64,000 nt of DNA, taken from assembly GCA_963811775.1 (NCBI GenBank), contig CAWESO010000019.1, forward strand, positions 1-64,000. The letters are read 5' to 3'. Below the pieces are notes generated by a model. It was not told the origin of the DNA. It worked only from the letters and a program-made list of their open reading frames with translations, and did not search any database. Source of the stretch: Chersky-840 sp963811775 (GTDB taxonomy: Bacteria > Actinomycetota > Acidimicrobiia > Acidimicrobiales > UBA8190). Positions 47,293 to 55,848 of this stretch are shown here, in pieces. Positions within the stretch are counted from its first letter, which is position 1, and each line of letters begins with the position of its first letter. The position numbers and the translations under genes are program-made.

Positions 47293-49161
47293 ATGGCCGT
47301 GCCGCGTCCAGCCCGGTCCCCGCGGGGGCGCGGTGTGAGCGCGAGCCCGAGCACCACACGGCGCAGCAGCGGGCCGCGGCTCCCCGGGATCCGTCCCACC
47401 GCGTTGCCGGCCAAAGGCGAAGCCGACTGGTACCGCCGAGGCGTCTTCTACGAGGTGCTCACGCGCGGGTTCTTCGACTCCAACGAGGATGGCATCGGCG
47501 ACCTGGCCGGCCTGCGGGCCAAGCTCGACTACCTCGAGTGGCTCGGCGTCGATTGTCTGTGGCTCTTGCCCTTCTACCCCTCGCCCATGCGCGACGGTGG
47601 GTACGACATCAGCGATTTCTTCACCGTGCACGCCGAGCTCGGGTTCCTCGACGACCTGGTTGAGTTCCTCGACGATGCGCACCGCCGCGGGATCAGGGTG
47701 ATCGCCGATCTCGTCATGAACCACACGAGCGACCAACATCCGTGGTTCATCGAGTCCCGGTCGGATCGTGACAATCCCAAGGCGGACTGGTACGTCTGGA
47801 ACGACGACGACCAACGCTGGCCCGAGGCGCGCGTGGTGTTCGTCGACGTGGAGACGTCCAACTGGACATGGGACCAGACGCGCCAGCAGTACTACTGGCA
47901 CCGTTTCTACTCCCATCAGCCCGACCTCAACTACGAGAATCCCGCCGTGGTCGAGGCCATGTTCGGCGTGGTCCGCTTCTGGCTCGACCTCGGTCTCGAC
48001 GGGTTCCGTCTCGATGCGGTCCCCTATCTCTTCCAGCGCGACGGCTCGACGGGGGAGAACCTGCCCGAGACCCATGCCCTGCTGCGCCAGCTGCGCAAGG
48101 AGGTCGACGCCGCGCACCCGGACCGGGTACTGCTCGCCGAAGCCAACCAGTGGCCGGCGGACCTCGTCGACTACTTCGGCAACGGCGACGAATGCCACAT
48201 GTGCTTCCACTTCCCCCTGATGCCGCGCCTGTTCATGGCCGTGCGCCGCGAGCAGCGCTTCCCCGTCACCGAGATCCTGGCCCAGACGCCGGAGATCCCC
48301 GACCACTGCCAGTGGGCGATCTTCCTCCGGAACCACGACGAGCTCACGCTCGAGAAGGTCACCGAAGAAGAGCGCGACTACATGGTGGCGGAGTACGTGA
48401 AGGACCCCCGCATGCGCCGGCACATGGGGATCGGCCGTCGCCTCGCACCGCTGCTCGACGGCGACCGCCGCCTCGCCGAGCTGCTCCACGCCATCTTGTT
48501 CTCGCTGCCGGGGAGCCCTGTCATCTATTACGGCGACGAGATCCTCATGGGCGACAACGTCTACCTCGGAGACCGCGACTCGGTGCGCACACCGATGCAG
48601 TGGAGCCCCGACCGCAACGGTGGGTTCAGTCGCGCCGACTTCGCCCAGCTCTACCTGCCACCGCTCATGGACCCGGTCTACGGGTTCGAAGCCGTGAACG
48701 TGGAAGCGCATCGGCGCAACCCCAGCTCGCACCTCCACTGGTTGCGCAACATCCTCCAGACCCGCAAGCAGTTCCCCGTCTTCGGCACCGGGGCCTTCGA
48801 CCTGGTCTCGTGTGCCAACCCGTCGATCCTGGCCTATGTCAGGAGCCCTCAGCCCGAGGCAACCCCGGGGGCCCGTTCCCGCCGCACCGGCCGATCGCGC
48901 CGGGGGGCGCGCCCGGGCGCCGGGAGCGACAATCCCGTGCTGTGCGTGCACAACCTGAGCAGATTTGCCCAGCCTGCGGAGCTGGACCTCTCCCGCTGGG
49001 CCAATCGCAGTCCCATCGAGCTCCTGGGCCGGATACCGTTCCCGCCCGTGGGGAGCGGTTCCTACAGCGTGACCCTCGGGCCGTACGGTTTCTACTGGTT
49101 CGAGCTCACCGGTGAGCAGGGCCCCGGGTCGGACCCGACCGGCGTGGGGGGCCGTCCGTGA
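47293..49161 (+). CDS. treS: Trehalose synthase (maltose alpha-D-glucosyltransferase), GH13
   Basis: A 622-residue enzyme that interconverts maltose and trehalose. EADWYRRGVFYEVLTRGFFD is the TreS-type opening. The nucleophile Asp is in LDGFRLDAVPYLF, the acid/base Glu in LLAEANQWP, and the third Asp in LRNHDELTLEKV. YYGDEILMGDNVYLGDRD is typical. The C-terminal domain has a basic insertion (ARSRRTGRSRRGARPGAG) near residue 530 that is not usual. The first 40 residues are unconserved; GTG 47335 is another possible start. Its stop overlaps the mak start. Confidence 0.93.
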   Translation: MAVPRPARSPRGRGVSASPSTTRRSSGPRLPGIRPTALPAKGEADWYRRGVFYEVLTRGFFDSNEDGIGDLAGLRAKLDYLEWLGVDCLWLLPFYPSPMRDGGYDISDFFTVHAELGFLDDLVEFLDDAHRRGIRVIADLVMNHTSDQHPWFIESRSDRDNPKADWYVWNDDDQRWPEARVVFVDVETSNWTWDQTRQQYYWHRFYSHQPDLNYENPAVVEAMFGVVRFWLDLGLDGFRLDAVPYLFQRDGSTGENLPETHALLRQLRKEVDAAHPDRVLLAEANQWPADLVDYFGNGDECHMCFHFPLMPRLFMAVRREQRFPVTEILAQTPEIPDHCQWAIFLRNHDELTLEKVTEEERDYMVAEYVKDPRMRRHMGIGRRLAPLLDGDRRLAELLHAILFSLPGSPVIYYGDEILMGDNVYLGDRDSVRTPMQWSPDRNGGFSRADFAQLYLPPLMDPVYGFEAVNVEAHRRNPSSHLHWLRNILQTRKQFPVFGTGAFDLVSCANPSILAYVRSPQPEATPGARSRRTGRSRRGARPGAGSDNPVLCVHNLSRFAQPAELDLSRWANRSPIELLGRIPFPPVGSGSYSVTLGPYGFYWFELTGEQGPGSDPTGVGGRP

Positions 49162-50589
49162 CCCCGTCGGAGGCGGGCGTCATCGAGGTGTCGGACTCCG
49201 TCCGCGCCGCGCTCGCCGATCTCGTGGCTGTCTACGCGTCGCGGCGGCCGCACTGGAACGATGTCGATGTCGATGTCGATGTCGGCGTCGATGTCGGGGC
49301 CGATGTCGATGTCGGGGCCGAGGCCGAGGCCGAGGCCGACGTCGGTGCCGGTCGTGGGTCCGCAGCCGCCTCGTCGGGCACCGGGCCGTCCGTGCGCATC
49401 CTCGACGCCGAGGTGCTCGATCCGGGGCGGCCCGGCATCGTCGACGTCGTGGCGGAGCTCGACGACCGCGTCGTGCACGTTCCGTTCGGGCTGCGATCTC
49501 CCGGTGACGAGGCCCATTTCATCCCCGACGGCGACGACCCCGTCCTCGGCGTCCTCGTCGACGCGGACGGGGACGTGCTGGTGTTCGACGCCACGCGGTG
49601 ACGCGACCGTGGCCGCCCAGCTCCTCGAGCGGGTGGCGGGCGAGGTGGTCCCGCCGTCGCTCGTGCGCCACCTCCGCGACGACCGCGGGTCGGTGACCCT
49701 CGCCATGGACGACCGCATCGCCTTCACGGTCTTCAACGAGGTCGTCGACGGGCCCCGCCCGGATCTCGAGCTGTTCCTGGCCCTTGACGAAGTGGGCTTC
49801 AACCACCTGGCCGCACCGTTGGCCGTCTGGCGACGGGCCGGGCGCGACCTCGGCGTGGCGCAGGAGTACCTCGCCGGGGCATCGTCGGGATACGCCCTCG
49901 CACTCACGTCGGTGCGCGACCTCTACGCCTCGGGCGGGCCACCCGAGCTCGCCGGCGGTGATTTCGGGGCCGAAGCGCATCGCATCGGGACCATGACGGC
50001 GCGCATGCACATCGGCCTCGACAAGGCGTTCGGCCGTCGCCTCGGTGACGTGGGCCGGTGGGCGGGGGGGATCGAGGACGCGCTGCGCCCGTTGTCGCCG
50101 CACGTGCTCGAGCGCCCCGACGTGGAGGAGCTTCTGCGCGAGCTGCGGGCGCTGCAGTTCCCGTCGCAGGCCATCCGCACCCATGGCGATCTGCACCTGG
50201 GACGCACCTGTCGGACCGAGCAGGGTTGGTACGTCGTCGACTTCGCCACCGGCGGGAACCCTCCGTCCCTGGCGGGCGCGGTGGCCGGGCCCGACGGCGA
50301 CGTTCCCGTGTACCGGTCGCCTCTCGCGGATGTGGCCGACATGCTCTGGTCCCTCGAGCACGTGGCGAGATCCGCAGCCGACGAACGCGACCCGTCAGGC
50401 CAAGACGGCCTGAGCGAGCTCGCCGATGCGTGGGTGGCGCGCAACCGGCGGGCACTGCTGGCCGGCTATCTCGGCGTACCCGGGATCAGCGGGCTCGTCC
50501 CGCCCGGGCGCGAGGCGCTGCGCATCCTGACAGCCTCGTTCCAGCTCGTCCGGGCCGCGGTCCACCAGGCCCGGCTGAGCTCCAACTAG
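49158..50589 (+). CDS. mak: Maltokinase, one frameshift (probable sequence error)
   Basis: Phosphorylates maltose to maltose 1-phosphate and in actinobacteria forms a complex with TreS. The first frame (GTG 49158) holds the N-terminal cap and stops at 49601 after VLVFDATR; the continuation DATVAAQLLERVAGEVVPPS lies in the next frame to 50589. One extra base near 49,599 explains it. The kinase lobe has THGDLHLGRT with the catalytic Asp and YVVDFATGGN, where most relatives have DFEGEP. Residues about 35-62 are an acidic repeat encoded by hexanucleotide units. Corrected length is about 475 residues. No glgE is in the window. Confidence 0.85.
49260..49350 (+). repeat. Imperfect GATGTC/GAGGCC hexanucleotide repeat inside mak
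   Basis: Successive GATGTC units, broken by GGCGTC and GGGGCC, pass into GAGGCC units. In frame they encode alternating Asp-Val and then Glu-Ala pairs inserted in the maltokinase cap domain. Slippage would change the length by two residues at a time without breaking the frame. Confidence 0.85.
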
Positions 50590-50610
50590 GCCTCGGGGAC
50601 TCGACCGACC

Positions 50611-51648
50611 ATGCGCATAGGTGTCCTCAACGGCGGCGGCGACTGCCCGGGGCTCAACGCCGTCATCCGCGCCGTGGTGCTCACCGCCGTGCTCCGCCAC
50701 GGCGACGAGGTCGTCGGGTACCTCGACGGATGGAAGGGCGTGCTCGACGACCAGCACGTGCCTCTCGACGTGGAGCGGTGCCGCGACATCCTGGCGCTCG
50801 GCGGCACCATCCTGGGTACCTCGCGCACCAACCCGTTCTCGGTCGACGACGGCCCCGAGCGCGTCCGCGCCAACCTGGCGAGCCAGGTGGACGTGCTGGT
50901 GGCGGTGGGCGGCGAGGACACCCTCGGCGTGGCGAATCGCCTCGGGGCCCACGGCGTCAATGCCGTCGGCGTCCCCAAGACCATCGACAACGACCTGTCG
51001 GAGACCGAGGTCACCTTCGGGTTCGACACGGCCGTGCAGATCGCCACCGAGGCCATCGACCGTCTGCACACCACGGCGGAGTCCCACCACCGCGTGATCG
51101 TGTGCGAGGTCATGGGACGCCACGTCGGGTGGATCGCCACACACGCCGGCATCGCCGGGGGAGCGGCAGAGATCCTCGTCCCCGAGGTGCCCTTCGACGT
51201 CGAGGCCGTGTGCGGGCGCTTGCAGCGACGGCACCGGGGCGCCCAGTTCTCGTCGATCGTGGTCGTCGCCGAGGGTGCGGTCCCCGTGGACCGAGGCTCG
51301 GACTCCCCGGTCTCGTCGAGCACGGCCGTCGACGAGTTCGGGCACGCCCGGCTCGGTGGTGTGGGTGCATGGCTGGCCGAGGAGATCGAGCGACGCACGG
51401 GCTTCGAGGCACGTGTCACGATCCTGGGGCATATCCAGCGCGGCGGGACGCCTTCGGCCTTCGATCGGGTCCTCGCCACCCGGTTCGGCGTGGCCGCGGT
51501 CGAAGCGGTGCACGACGGGGCGTACGGGATGATGGTCGCCCTGCAATGCGGCGAGATCGTGCGGGTCCCCATCGCCGCGGCGGTGGCCAAGTCGAAGACG
51601 GTCGACCTCGACCTCTACGGCAAGGTGGCCGGGGTGTTCCTGGGCTAG
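50611..51648 (+). CDS. pfkA: 6-phosphofructokinase, pyrophosphate-type signature
   Basis: A 345-residue phosphofructokinase. NGGGDCPGLNAVIR binds the phosphoryl donor. Two positions distinguish donors: ATP enzymes have Gly104 (GGDGS) and Gly124 (PGTIDND), PPi enzymes Asp and Lys. Here the residues are D103 in VGGEDTLG and K123 in VPKTIDNDL, so PPi is the likelier donor, as in the Amycolatopsis methanolica enzyme. The catalytic Asp of TIDND and EVMGRHVGW are intact. It lies between mak and galT. Confidence 0.92.
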   Translation: MRIGVLNGGGDCPGLNAVIRAVVLTAVLRHGDEVVGYLDGWKGVLDDQHVPLDVERCRDILALGGTILGTSRTNPFSVDDGPERVRANLASQVDVLVAVGGEDTLGVANRLGAHGVNAVGVPKTIDNDLSETEVTFGFDTAVQIATEAIDRLHTTAESHHRVIVCEVMGRHVGWIATHAGIAGGAAEILVPEVPFDVEAVCGRLQRRHRGAQFSSIVVVAEGAVPVDRGSDSPVSSSTAVDEFGHARLGGVGAWLAEEIERRTGFEARVTILGHIQRGGTPSAFDRVLATRFGVAAVEAVHDGAYGMMVALQCGEIVRVPIAAAVAKSKTVDLDLYGKVAGVFLG

Positions 51649-51693
51649 CTCCGCCGGCGGTGCGCCTCCCCGGCTCGGCCGGGCGTGGCCCGC

Positions 51694-52671
51694 TCAGGCG
51701 GGGACGGCGACCCTGAGCTCTTCGGTGGCCTGCTCGGGCGGCACGATGTTGATGAGCACGCCCGTCCCGGCCTCGAATCCCGCCGCCGTGGTGAGCTTGG
51801 GCCACACGTGCACGTGCCAGTGGTAGGGCTCGGGCGCGCGGTAGGGGGCGGAGTGGAAGACGATGTTGTACGAGATGTCACCCAGCCGCTCGACGAGGGA
51901 GCCCAATACGGTGCGCAGCGAACGACCGACCGCCGAGAGGTCGGCGGGCGTGGCCCGGTGGAGATGCGGTCCGTGTGTGCGGGGGATGATCAGCATCTCG
52001 TAGGGATTGCCGCTCCAGAACGGGCACACCACCAGGACGCGCTCGTTGGCATAGACGACGCGGTATCCGGCGTCCTCTTCGGCGTCGACGGTCGTGCACA
52101 GCAGGCACCGGCCCGCGAACCGGGCGAAGCCGGCTTGCTCCTCGGCGAGCTCGCGGGGCACGAACGACATCCCGAGGAGCTGCCCGTGGGGGTGCTCGAT
52201 CGAGGCGCCCGCCTCCCGTCCGGCGTTGACGATGGCTTGGCTGTAGCGCAGGCCGGGCACCGACGAGTGCTCCTCGATCCGGTCTCGGATGGCGGCCATG
52301 ACGAGCACGGCCTGCTCGTCGGAGATGTGCTCCCAGCCGTTGTCGTGCTCGGGGGACAACACGAGGACTTCGTGGATCCCACCCGCGGTGGCCTGGGTGA
52401 ACACGGGCCCGCGGTTCTCGACCACGAAGGGGTGGTCACCCTCGAAGGCGGGATAGAGGTTGGGCACCACCCGGACCAGCCAGTGCCCGCTCGACCCGTA
52501 GGTCTCCAGAGCGGGGGGCGCCGACTCCTCGTTGCCGGGGCAGAACGGGCACGGTCGGGCGGTGTCGGCCTGGACCTGCACGGGGGTGGCGAAAGAGAAG
52601 GGCCGGTGCGACCGGTCGGTGCTCACGACCACCCAACGGCCCGTGAGCGGGTCCAGCCGCAATTGATTCAT
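51694..52671 (-). CDS. galT: Galactose-1-phosphate uridylyltransferase
   Basis: A 325-residue HIT-superfamily enzyme of the Leloir pathway. The nucleophile is His162 in SIEHPHGQLLG. Cys41, Cys44, His109 and His160 correspond to the zinc ligands of the E. coli enzyme. A C-terminal WHVHVWPKL follows. ATG 52671 begins at the conserved MNQLRLDPLTGRWVV; GTG 52713 upstream lies seven bases behind a TAGGCA and is an alternative. It points towards pfkA, the two ends being 45 bases apart. Confidence 0.94.
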   Translation of the reverse strand: MNQLRLDPLTGRWVVVSTDRSHRPFSFATPVQVQADTARPCPFCPGNEESAPPALETYGSSGHWLVRVVPNLYPAFEGDHPFVVENRGPVFTQATAGGIHEVLVLSPEHDNGWEHISDEQAVLVMAAIRDRIEEHSSVPGLRYSQAIVNAGREAGASIEHPHGQLLGMSFVPRELAEEQAGFARFAGRCLLCTTVDAEEDAGYRVVYANERVLVVCPFWSGNPYEMLIIPRTHGPHLHRATPADLSAVGRSLRTVLGSLVERLGDISYNIVFHSAPYRAPEPYHWHVHVWPKLTTAAGFEAGTGVLINIVPPEQATEELRVAVPA

Positions 52672-53085
52672 CGGCCCGTCCCCACCCCGTCTGCCCTCAC
52701 CGTTTTCGTGCACCGTTTCATGCCTAGCCCTTAATTACCCATCAGTAACTTTACCGTGTCCTTCGGATCGCAATGCTTGGTCACCATCCGTACGCATCTG
52801 CTCACCTACACGCTACCTGCCTGCCGCGGGCATTCGTCTGATGTCCACCTGTTGTGTTCTCGACCCGTCGGGCGCCGGTTCAAACACCTTTACCAGGGTG
52901 TTGGCCGGGAGTTGTGTTGGCCCGGCACGGGCCGTGGCGGAACCGGCACCGATGTCGCGCACTGCGGTGACTCGACCCGGCCGGCCCCACCCGCCTGGCC
53001 GATCCCCCTGGCCGATCCTTCTGGCCTCACGCTGCCGGCCCCACCCTCCTGGCGCCGTGGCGCGGCCGGCGGCGACGATGGCCCC
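52672..53085. other. 414-base divergent intergenic region, no gene seen
   Basis: The region separates galT (minus) from the membrane protein gene (plus). It contains the most AT-rich patch of the core half, about 52,727-52,760 with TTAATTACC and AGTAACTTTACC, probably the promoter area of galT. A TAGGCA on the minus strand could be a -10 box. The rest is GC-rich, with repeated CCGGCC/CCACCC patches and no convincing open frame. Confidence 0.45.
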
Positions 53086-53613
53086 GTGACGATCCACGGC
53101 CAGGGGCTTCACGCCGCAGCAGGGGCCCTGCGCAGCGTGCCCACGGGCGCGCTCTACACCATCTTGCTCATGCTGCACGTCCTGTGCGCCGTCGTGGGCT
53201 TCGGGACCATGGTCGCCACCGGGGTGCAGGCGGCCCGGGCCCGGCGGGGCCCGGGCGCCTCGGGCGCCGACGGCGTGCGGCGGTACTTCCGCCCCGGCGT
53301 CAACTGGGCGGGCCGCACCTTGTACGGGGTCCCGGTGTTCGGCTTCGCCCTGATCCAGGCGAGCCAGGGCGCCTTTCACGCCGGCGACGGCTTCGTCGTG
53401 GTCGGGCTGCTGGTCTGGCTGGGCGCCGCCCTTTTGGCTGAGGGCGTGCTGTGGCCCGGGGAGCGTCGCATCCAGGTCGAGCTCACCGGGCAGTGGGACG
53501 ACCCGGGCGTCGCCCGGACCCTCGACCGCGACTGCCGCCTGGTTGCCGCCACCGCCGCGGTGTTGGCCGTCCTGTTCGTCACGGCCACGGTGTTCATGAT
53601 CGGAAAGCCCTGA
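53086..53613 (+). CDS. Four-helix membrane protein, unknown function
   Basis: A 175-residue protein with four hydrophobic segments: LYTILLMLHVLCAVVGFGTM, TLYGVPVFGFALIQASQG, FVVVGLLVWLGAALLAEGVL and LVAATAAVLAVLFVTATVF. It resembles small DUF2269-like integral membrane proteins, but I do not recognise it with certainty. The start GTG 53086 has no good ribosome site. It ends 26 bases before iscS. Confidence 0.6.
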   Translation: MTIHGQGLHAAAGALRSVPTGALYTILLMLHVLCAVVGFGTMVATGVQAARARRGPGASGADGVRRYFRPGVNWAGRTLYGVPVFGFALIQASQGAFHAGDGFVVVGLLVWLGAALLAEGVLWPGERRIQVELTGQWDDPGVARTLDRDCRLVAATAAVLAVLFVTATVFMIGKP

Positions 53614-53626
53614 CCGGGCGCCGACG

Positions 53627-53632
53627 TAGCCT
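53627..53632 (+). promoter_or_regulatory. -10 box of iscS, leaderless geometry
   Basis: TAGCCT ends six bases before the second of two adjacent ATG codons (53639), so that one is taken as the start. Confidence 0.55.
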
Positions 53633-53638
53633 TGGATG

Positions 53639-54762
53639 ATGCAGGCCTACCTCGATCACGCGGCGACGACCCCGCTTCGCCCCGAGGCGCTGGCGGCGAT
53701 GCTCCCCTATCTCACCGAGCACTTCGGCAACCCGTCGGGCTCGCACCGCGTGGCGCGCCGCGCCCGGCTCGCCCTCGACGAGGCGCGTGACGACGTGGCC
53801 CACTGTCTCGGCTGTGAGCCCGGGGAGGTCGTGTTCACCTCGGGCGGGACCGAGTCCGACAACCTCGCCGTCCTCGGCGCCCACGCGTCCGGACGCGGCA
53901 CGGTGCTGTGCTCGGCCATCGAGCACCACGCCGTGCGACACACCTGTGAGGCGCGCCACGGGACCATCGTGCCCGTGCACCCCAGCGGGGTGCTCGACCT
54001 TGACGCCCTGGTCGAGGCGCTCGGACCCGACGTCGGCCTGGTGTCGATCATGCTCGCCAACAACGAGGTGGGCACGGTGCAGCCCCTGGCCGAGGCGGCC
54101 GCCCTCGTCGCCGCGGACGCTCCCCGGGCGCTCCTGCACACCGACGCCGTGGCCGGCGTGGGTTGGCTGGACGTGGCCGCGGACGCGGCGCCGGCCGACC
54201 TGGTGTCGGTCAGCGCGCACAAATTCGGCGGGCCCAAGGGCGTCGGCGCGCTCGTGGTGCGCGAGGGGCGCGCCTCGCGCCCGTGCTGCACGGGGGAGCC
54301 CAGGAGCGTGGCCGGCGGCCGGGCACCCCCGACGTCGCCGCAGTGGTCGGCATGGCCGCCGCCCTGCGCGTCGCCACCGACGCCCGCGCCACCACCGTGG
54401 CCGGCGTGGCGCCCCGCCGGGACCGGCTGGCGCGCGGCCTCGTCGCCTCGATCGCGGCGGTGACCGAGAGCGGCGTCGACGCGCCCGGCGGCAAGGTCGC
54501 GTCGAGCTGTCACCTGCGCGTGGCCGGCGTCGACCAGGAGGAGCTCCTCATGCTCCTCGACGACGAAGGGGTATGCGCGTCGGGGGGCTCGGCGTGCGCC
54601 AGCGGCGCCATCGAGGCGAGCCACGTGCTGCTGGCCATGGGCATGAGCCCGGTCGAGGCCCGCTCGGCCGTGCGCTTCTCGCTCGGCTACACGACCACCG
54701 ATGCCGAGATCGACCACGTCCTCGCCGTCATGCCCAAGGTCGTCGAGCGGCTGCGGGGCTGA
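53639..54762 (+). CDS. iscS: Cysteine desulfurase, one frameshift (probable sequence error)
   Basis: Supplies sulfur from cysteine, here most likely for the 2-thiouridylase encoded next door. About 375 residues when corrected. The first frame holds YLDHAATTPLRPEAL, FTSGGTESDNLAVLG, the IEHHAV histidine site and PLP Lys195 in SVSAHKFGGPKG. Near 54,268, after VVREG, the frame shifts; RLAPVLHGGAQERGRRPGTP and the catalytic Cys in SGGSACASG lie in the next frame up to TGA 54762. One missing base accounts for it. mnmA follows after one base. Confidence 0.92.
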
Positions 54763-54763
54763 G

Positions 54764-55828
54764 ATGCGCGTCCTCGTCGCCATGTCCGGGGGGGTCGACT
54801 CCTCGGTGGCCGCCGCCCTCCTCGCCGAGGCCGGGCACGACGTGGTCGGCGTCACCCTCAAGCTCTGGGGTGGCGACTCCGACAGCGGGTGCTGCTCGGT
54901 GGCCGACGTGGAAGACGCCCGGCGGGTGGCGGGCCAGCTCGGGATCGATCACCACGTCTTCAACTTCACCGACGCCTTCGAGGACACCGTGGTCGCCCCG
55001 TACGTCGCGGCGCACGCCACGGGGCGCACCCCCAACCCATGCATCGAGTGCAACCGGTCCATCAAGTTCGGGCTCCTCCTCGACCGGTCGGCGCGCCTCG
55101 GCTTCGACGTGCTCGCCACCGGTCACCACGCCCGGGTCGTGACCGACACGGGGGACGGTGCGCCGGGCGCCCCCCGGTTGCGGCGCGGGGCGGACCGGGC
55201 CAAGGACCAGTCGTACGTGTTGTCGGTGCTCAGCGCGAGCGAGCTGGCCCGGGTCGTGCTCCCCGTGGGCGAGCTCACCAAGAGCGAGGTCCGCGCCCAC
55301 GCGGCGCGGCTCGGGTTACGCACCGCGCTGAAGCCCGACAGCCAGGACGTGTGCTTCATCCATTCGGTGCGCGGCCGCGGTGGCTTCCTGGCCGAGCGCA
55401 TCGCGCTGCACGCCGCGGAGGTCGTGGACGCGTCGAGCGGGGAGGTGCTCGGCACCGTACCCGCCGCCGAGCTGGTGACCGTCGGCCAGAGGCGCGGTCT
55501 CGGGGTGTCTCCTGACGGCCACCGACGCTATGCCCTCACCGTCGATGTCCGGGAGCGACGCATCACCGTCGGATCGTCCCATGACGCCGTCGCCACCCGC
55601 GTCGCCGTCGACGAGGCCACCTGGATGGGGCCGCCTCTGGCGCGCGGGGACCGGGCCTATGCCCAGACGAGCGCCCACGGTCGGGCCGGCGCGTGCACCT
55701 GGGACGGCGACGCGGTGGTCTTCGACGAGCCACACCCTCTCGTCGCTCCGGGGCAGACGGTCGCCCTCTACGGGGCGGCCGACGCGGACGATGTCGTGGG
55801 CGCGGCCGTGGCGACGGCCTGCGCGTAA
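54764..55828 (+). CDS. mnmA: tRNA-specific 2-thiouridylase
   Basis: A 354-residue enzyme that thiolates uridine 34 of tRNAs for Glu, Gln and Lys. The PP-loop is MSGGVDSSV at residues 7-15. The catalytic cysteines are C93 in NPCIECN and C197 in SQDVCFI. KDQSYVLSVL and the C-terminal beta-barrel are present. The gene pair with iscS is a common actinobacterial arrangement. Confidence 0.96.
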   Translation: MRVLVAMSGGVDSSVAAALLAEAGHDVVGVTLKLWGGDSDSGCCSVADVEDARRVAGQLGIDHHVFNFTDAFEDTVVAPYVAAHATGRTPNPCIECNRSIKFGLLLDRSARLGFDVLATGHHARVVTDTGDGAPGAPRLRRGADRAKDQSYVLSVLSASELARVVLPVGELTKSEVRAHAARLGLRTALKPDSQDVCFIHSVRGRGGFLAERIALHAAEVVDASSGEVLGTVPAAELVTVGQRRGLGVSPDGHRRYALTVDVRERRITVGSSHDAVATRVAVDEATWMGPPLARGDRAYAQTSAHGRAGACTWDGDAVVFDEPHPLVAPGQTVALYGAADADDVVGAAVATACA

Positions 55829-55835
55829 CGCCCGG

Positions 55836-55841
55836 TACGCT
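55836..55841 (+). promoter_or_regulatory. -10 box of ligA, leaderless geometry
   Basis: TACGCT ends seven bases before the ligA ATG, and only eight bases after the mnmA stop. Confidence 0.6.
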
Positions 55842-55848
55842 CCCGCGC

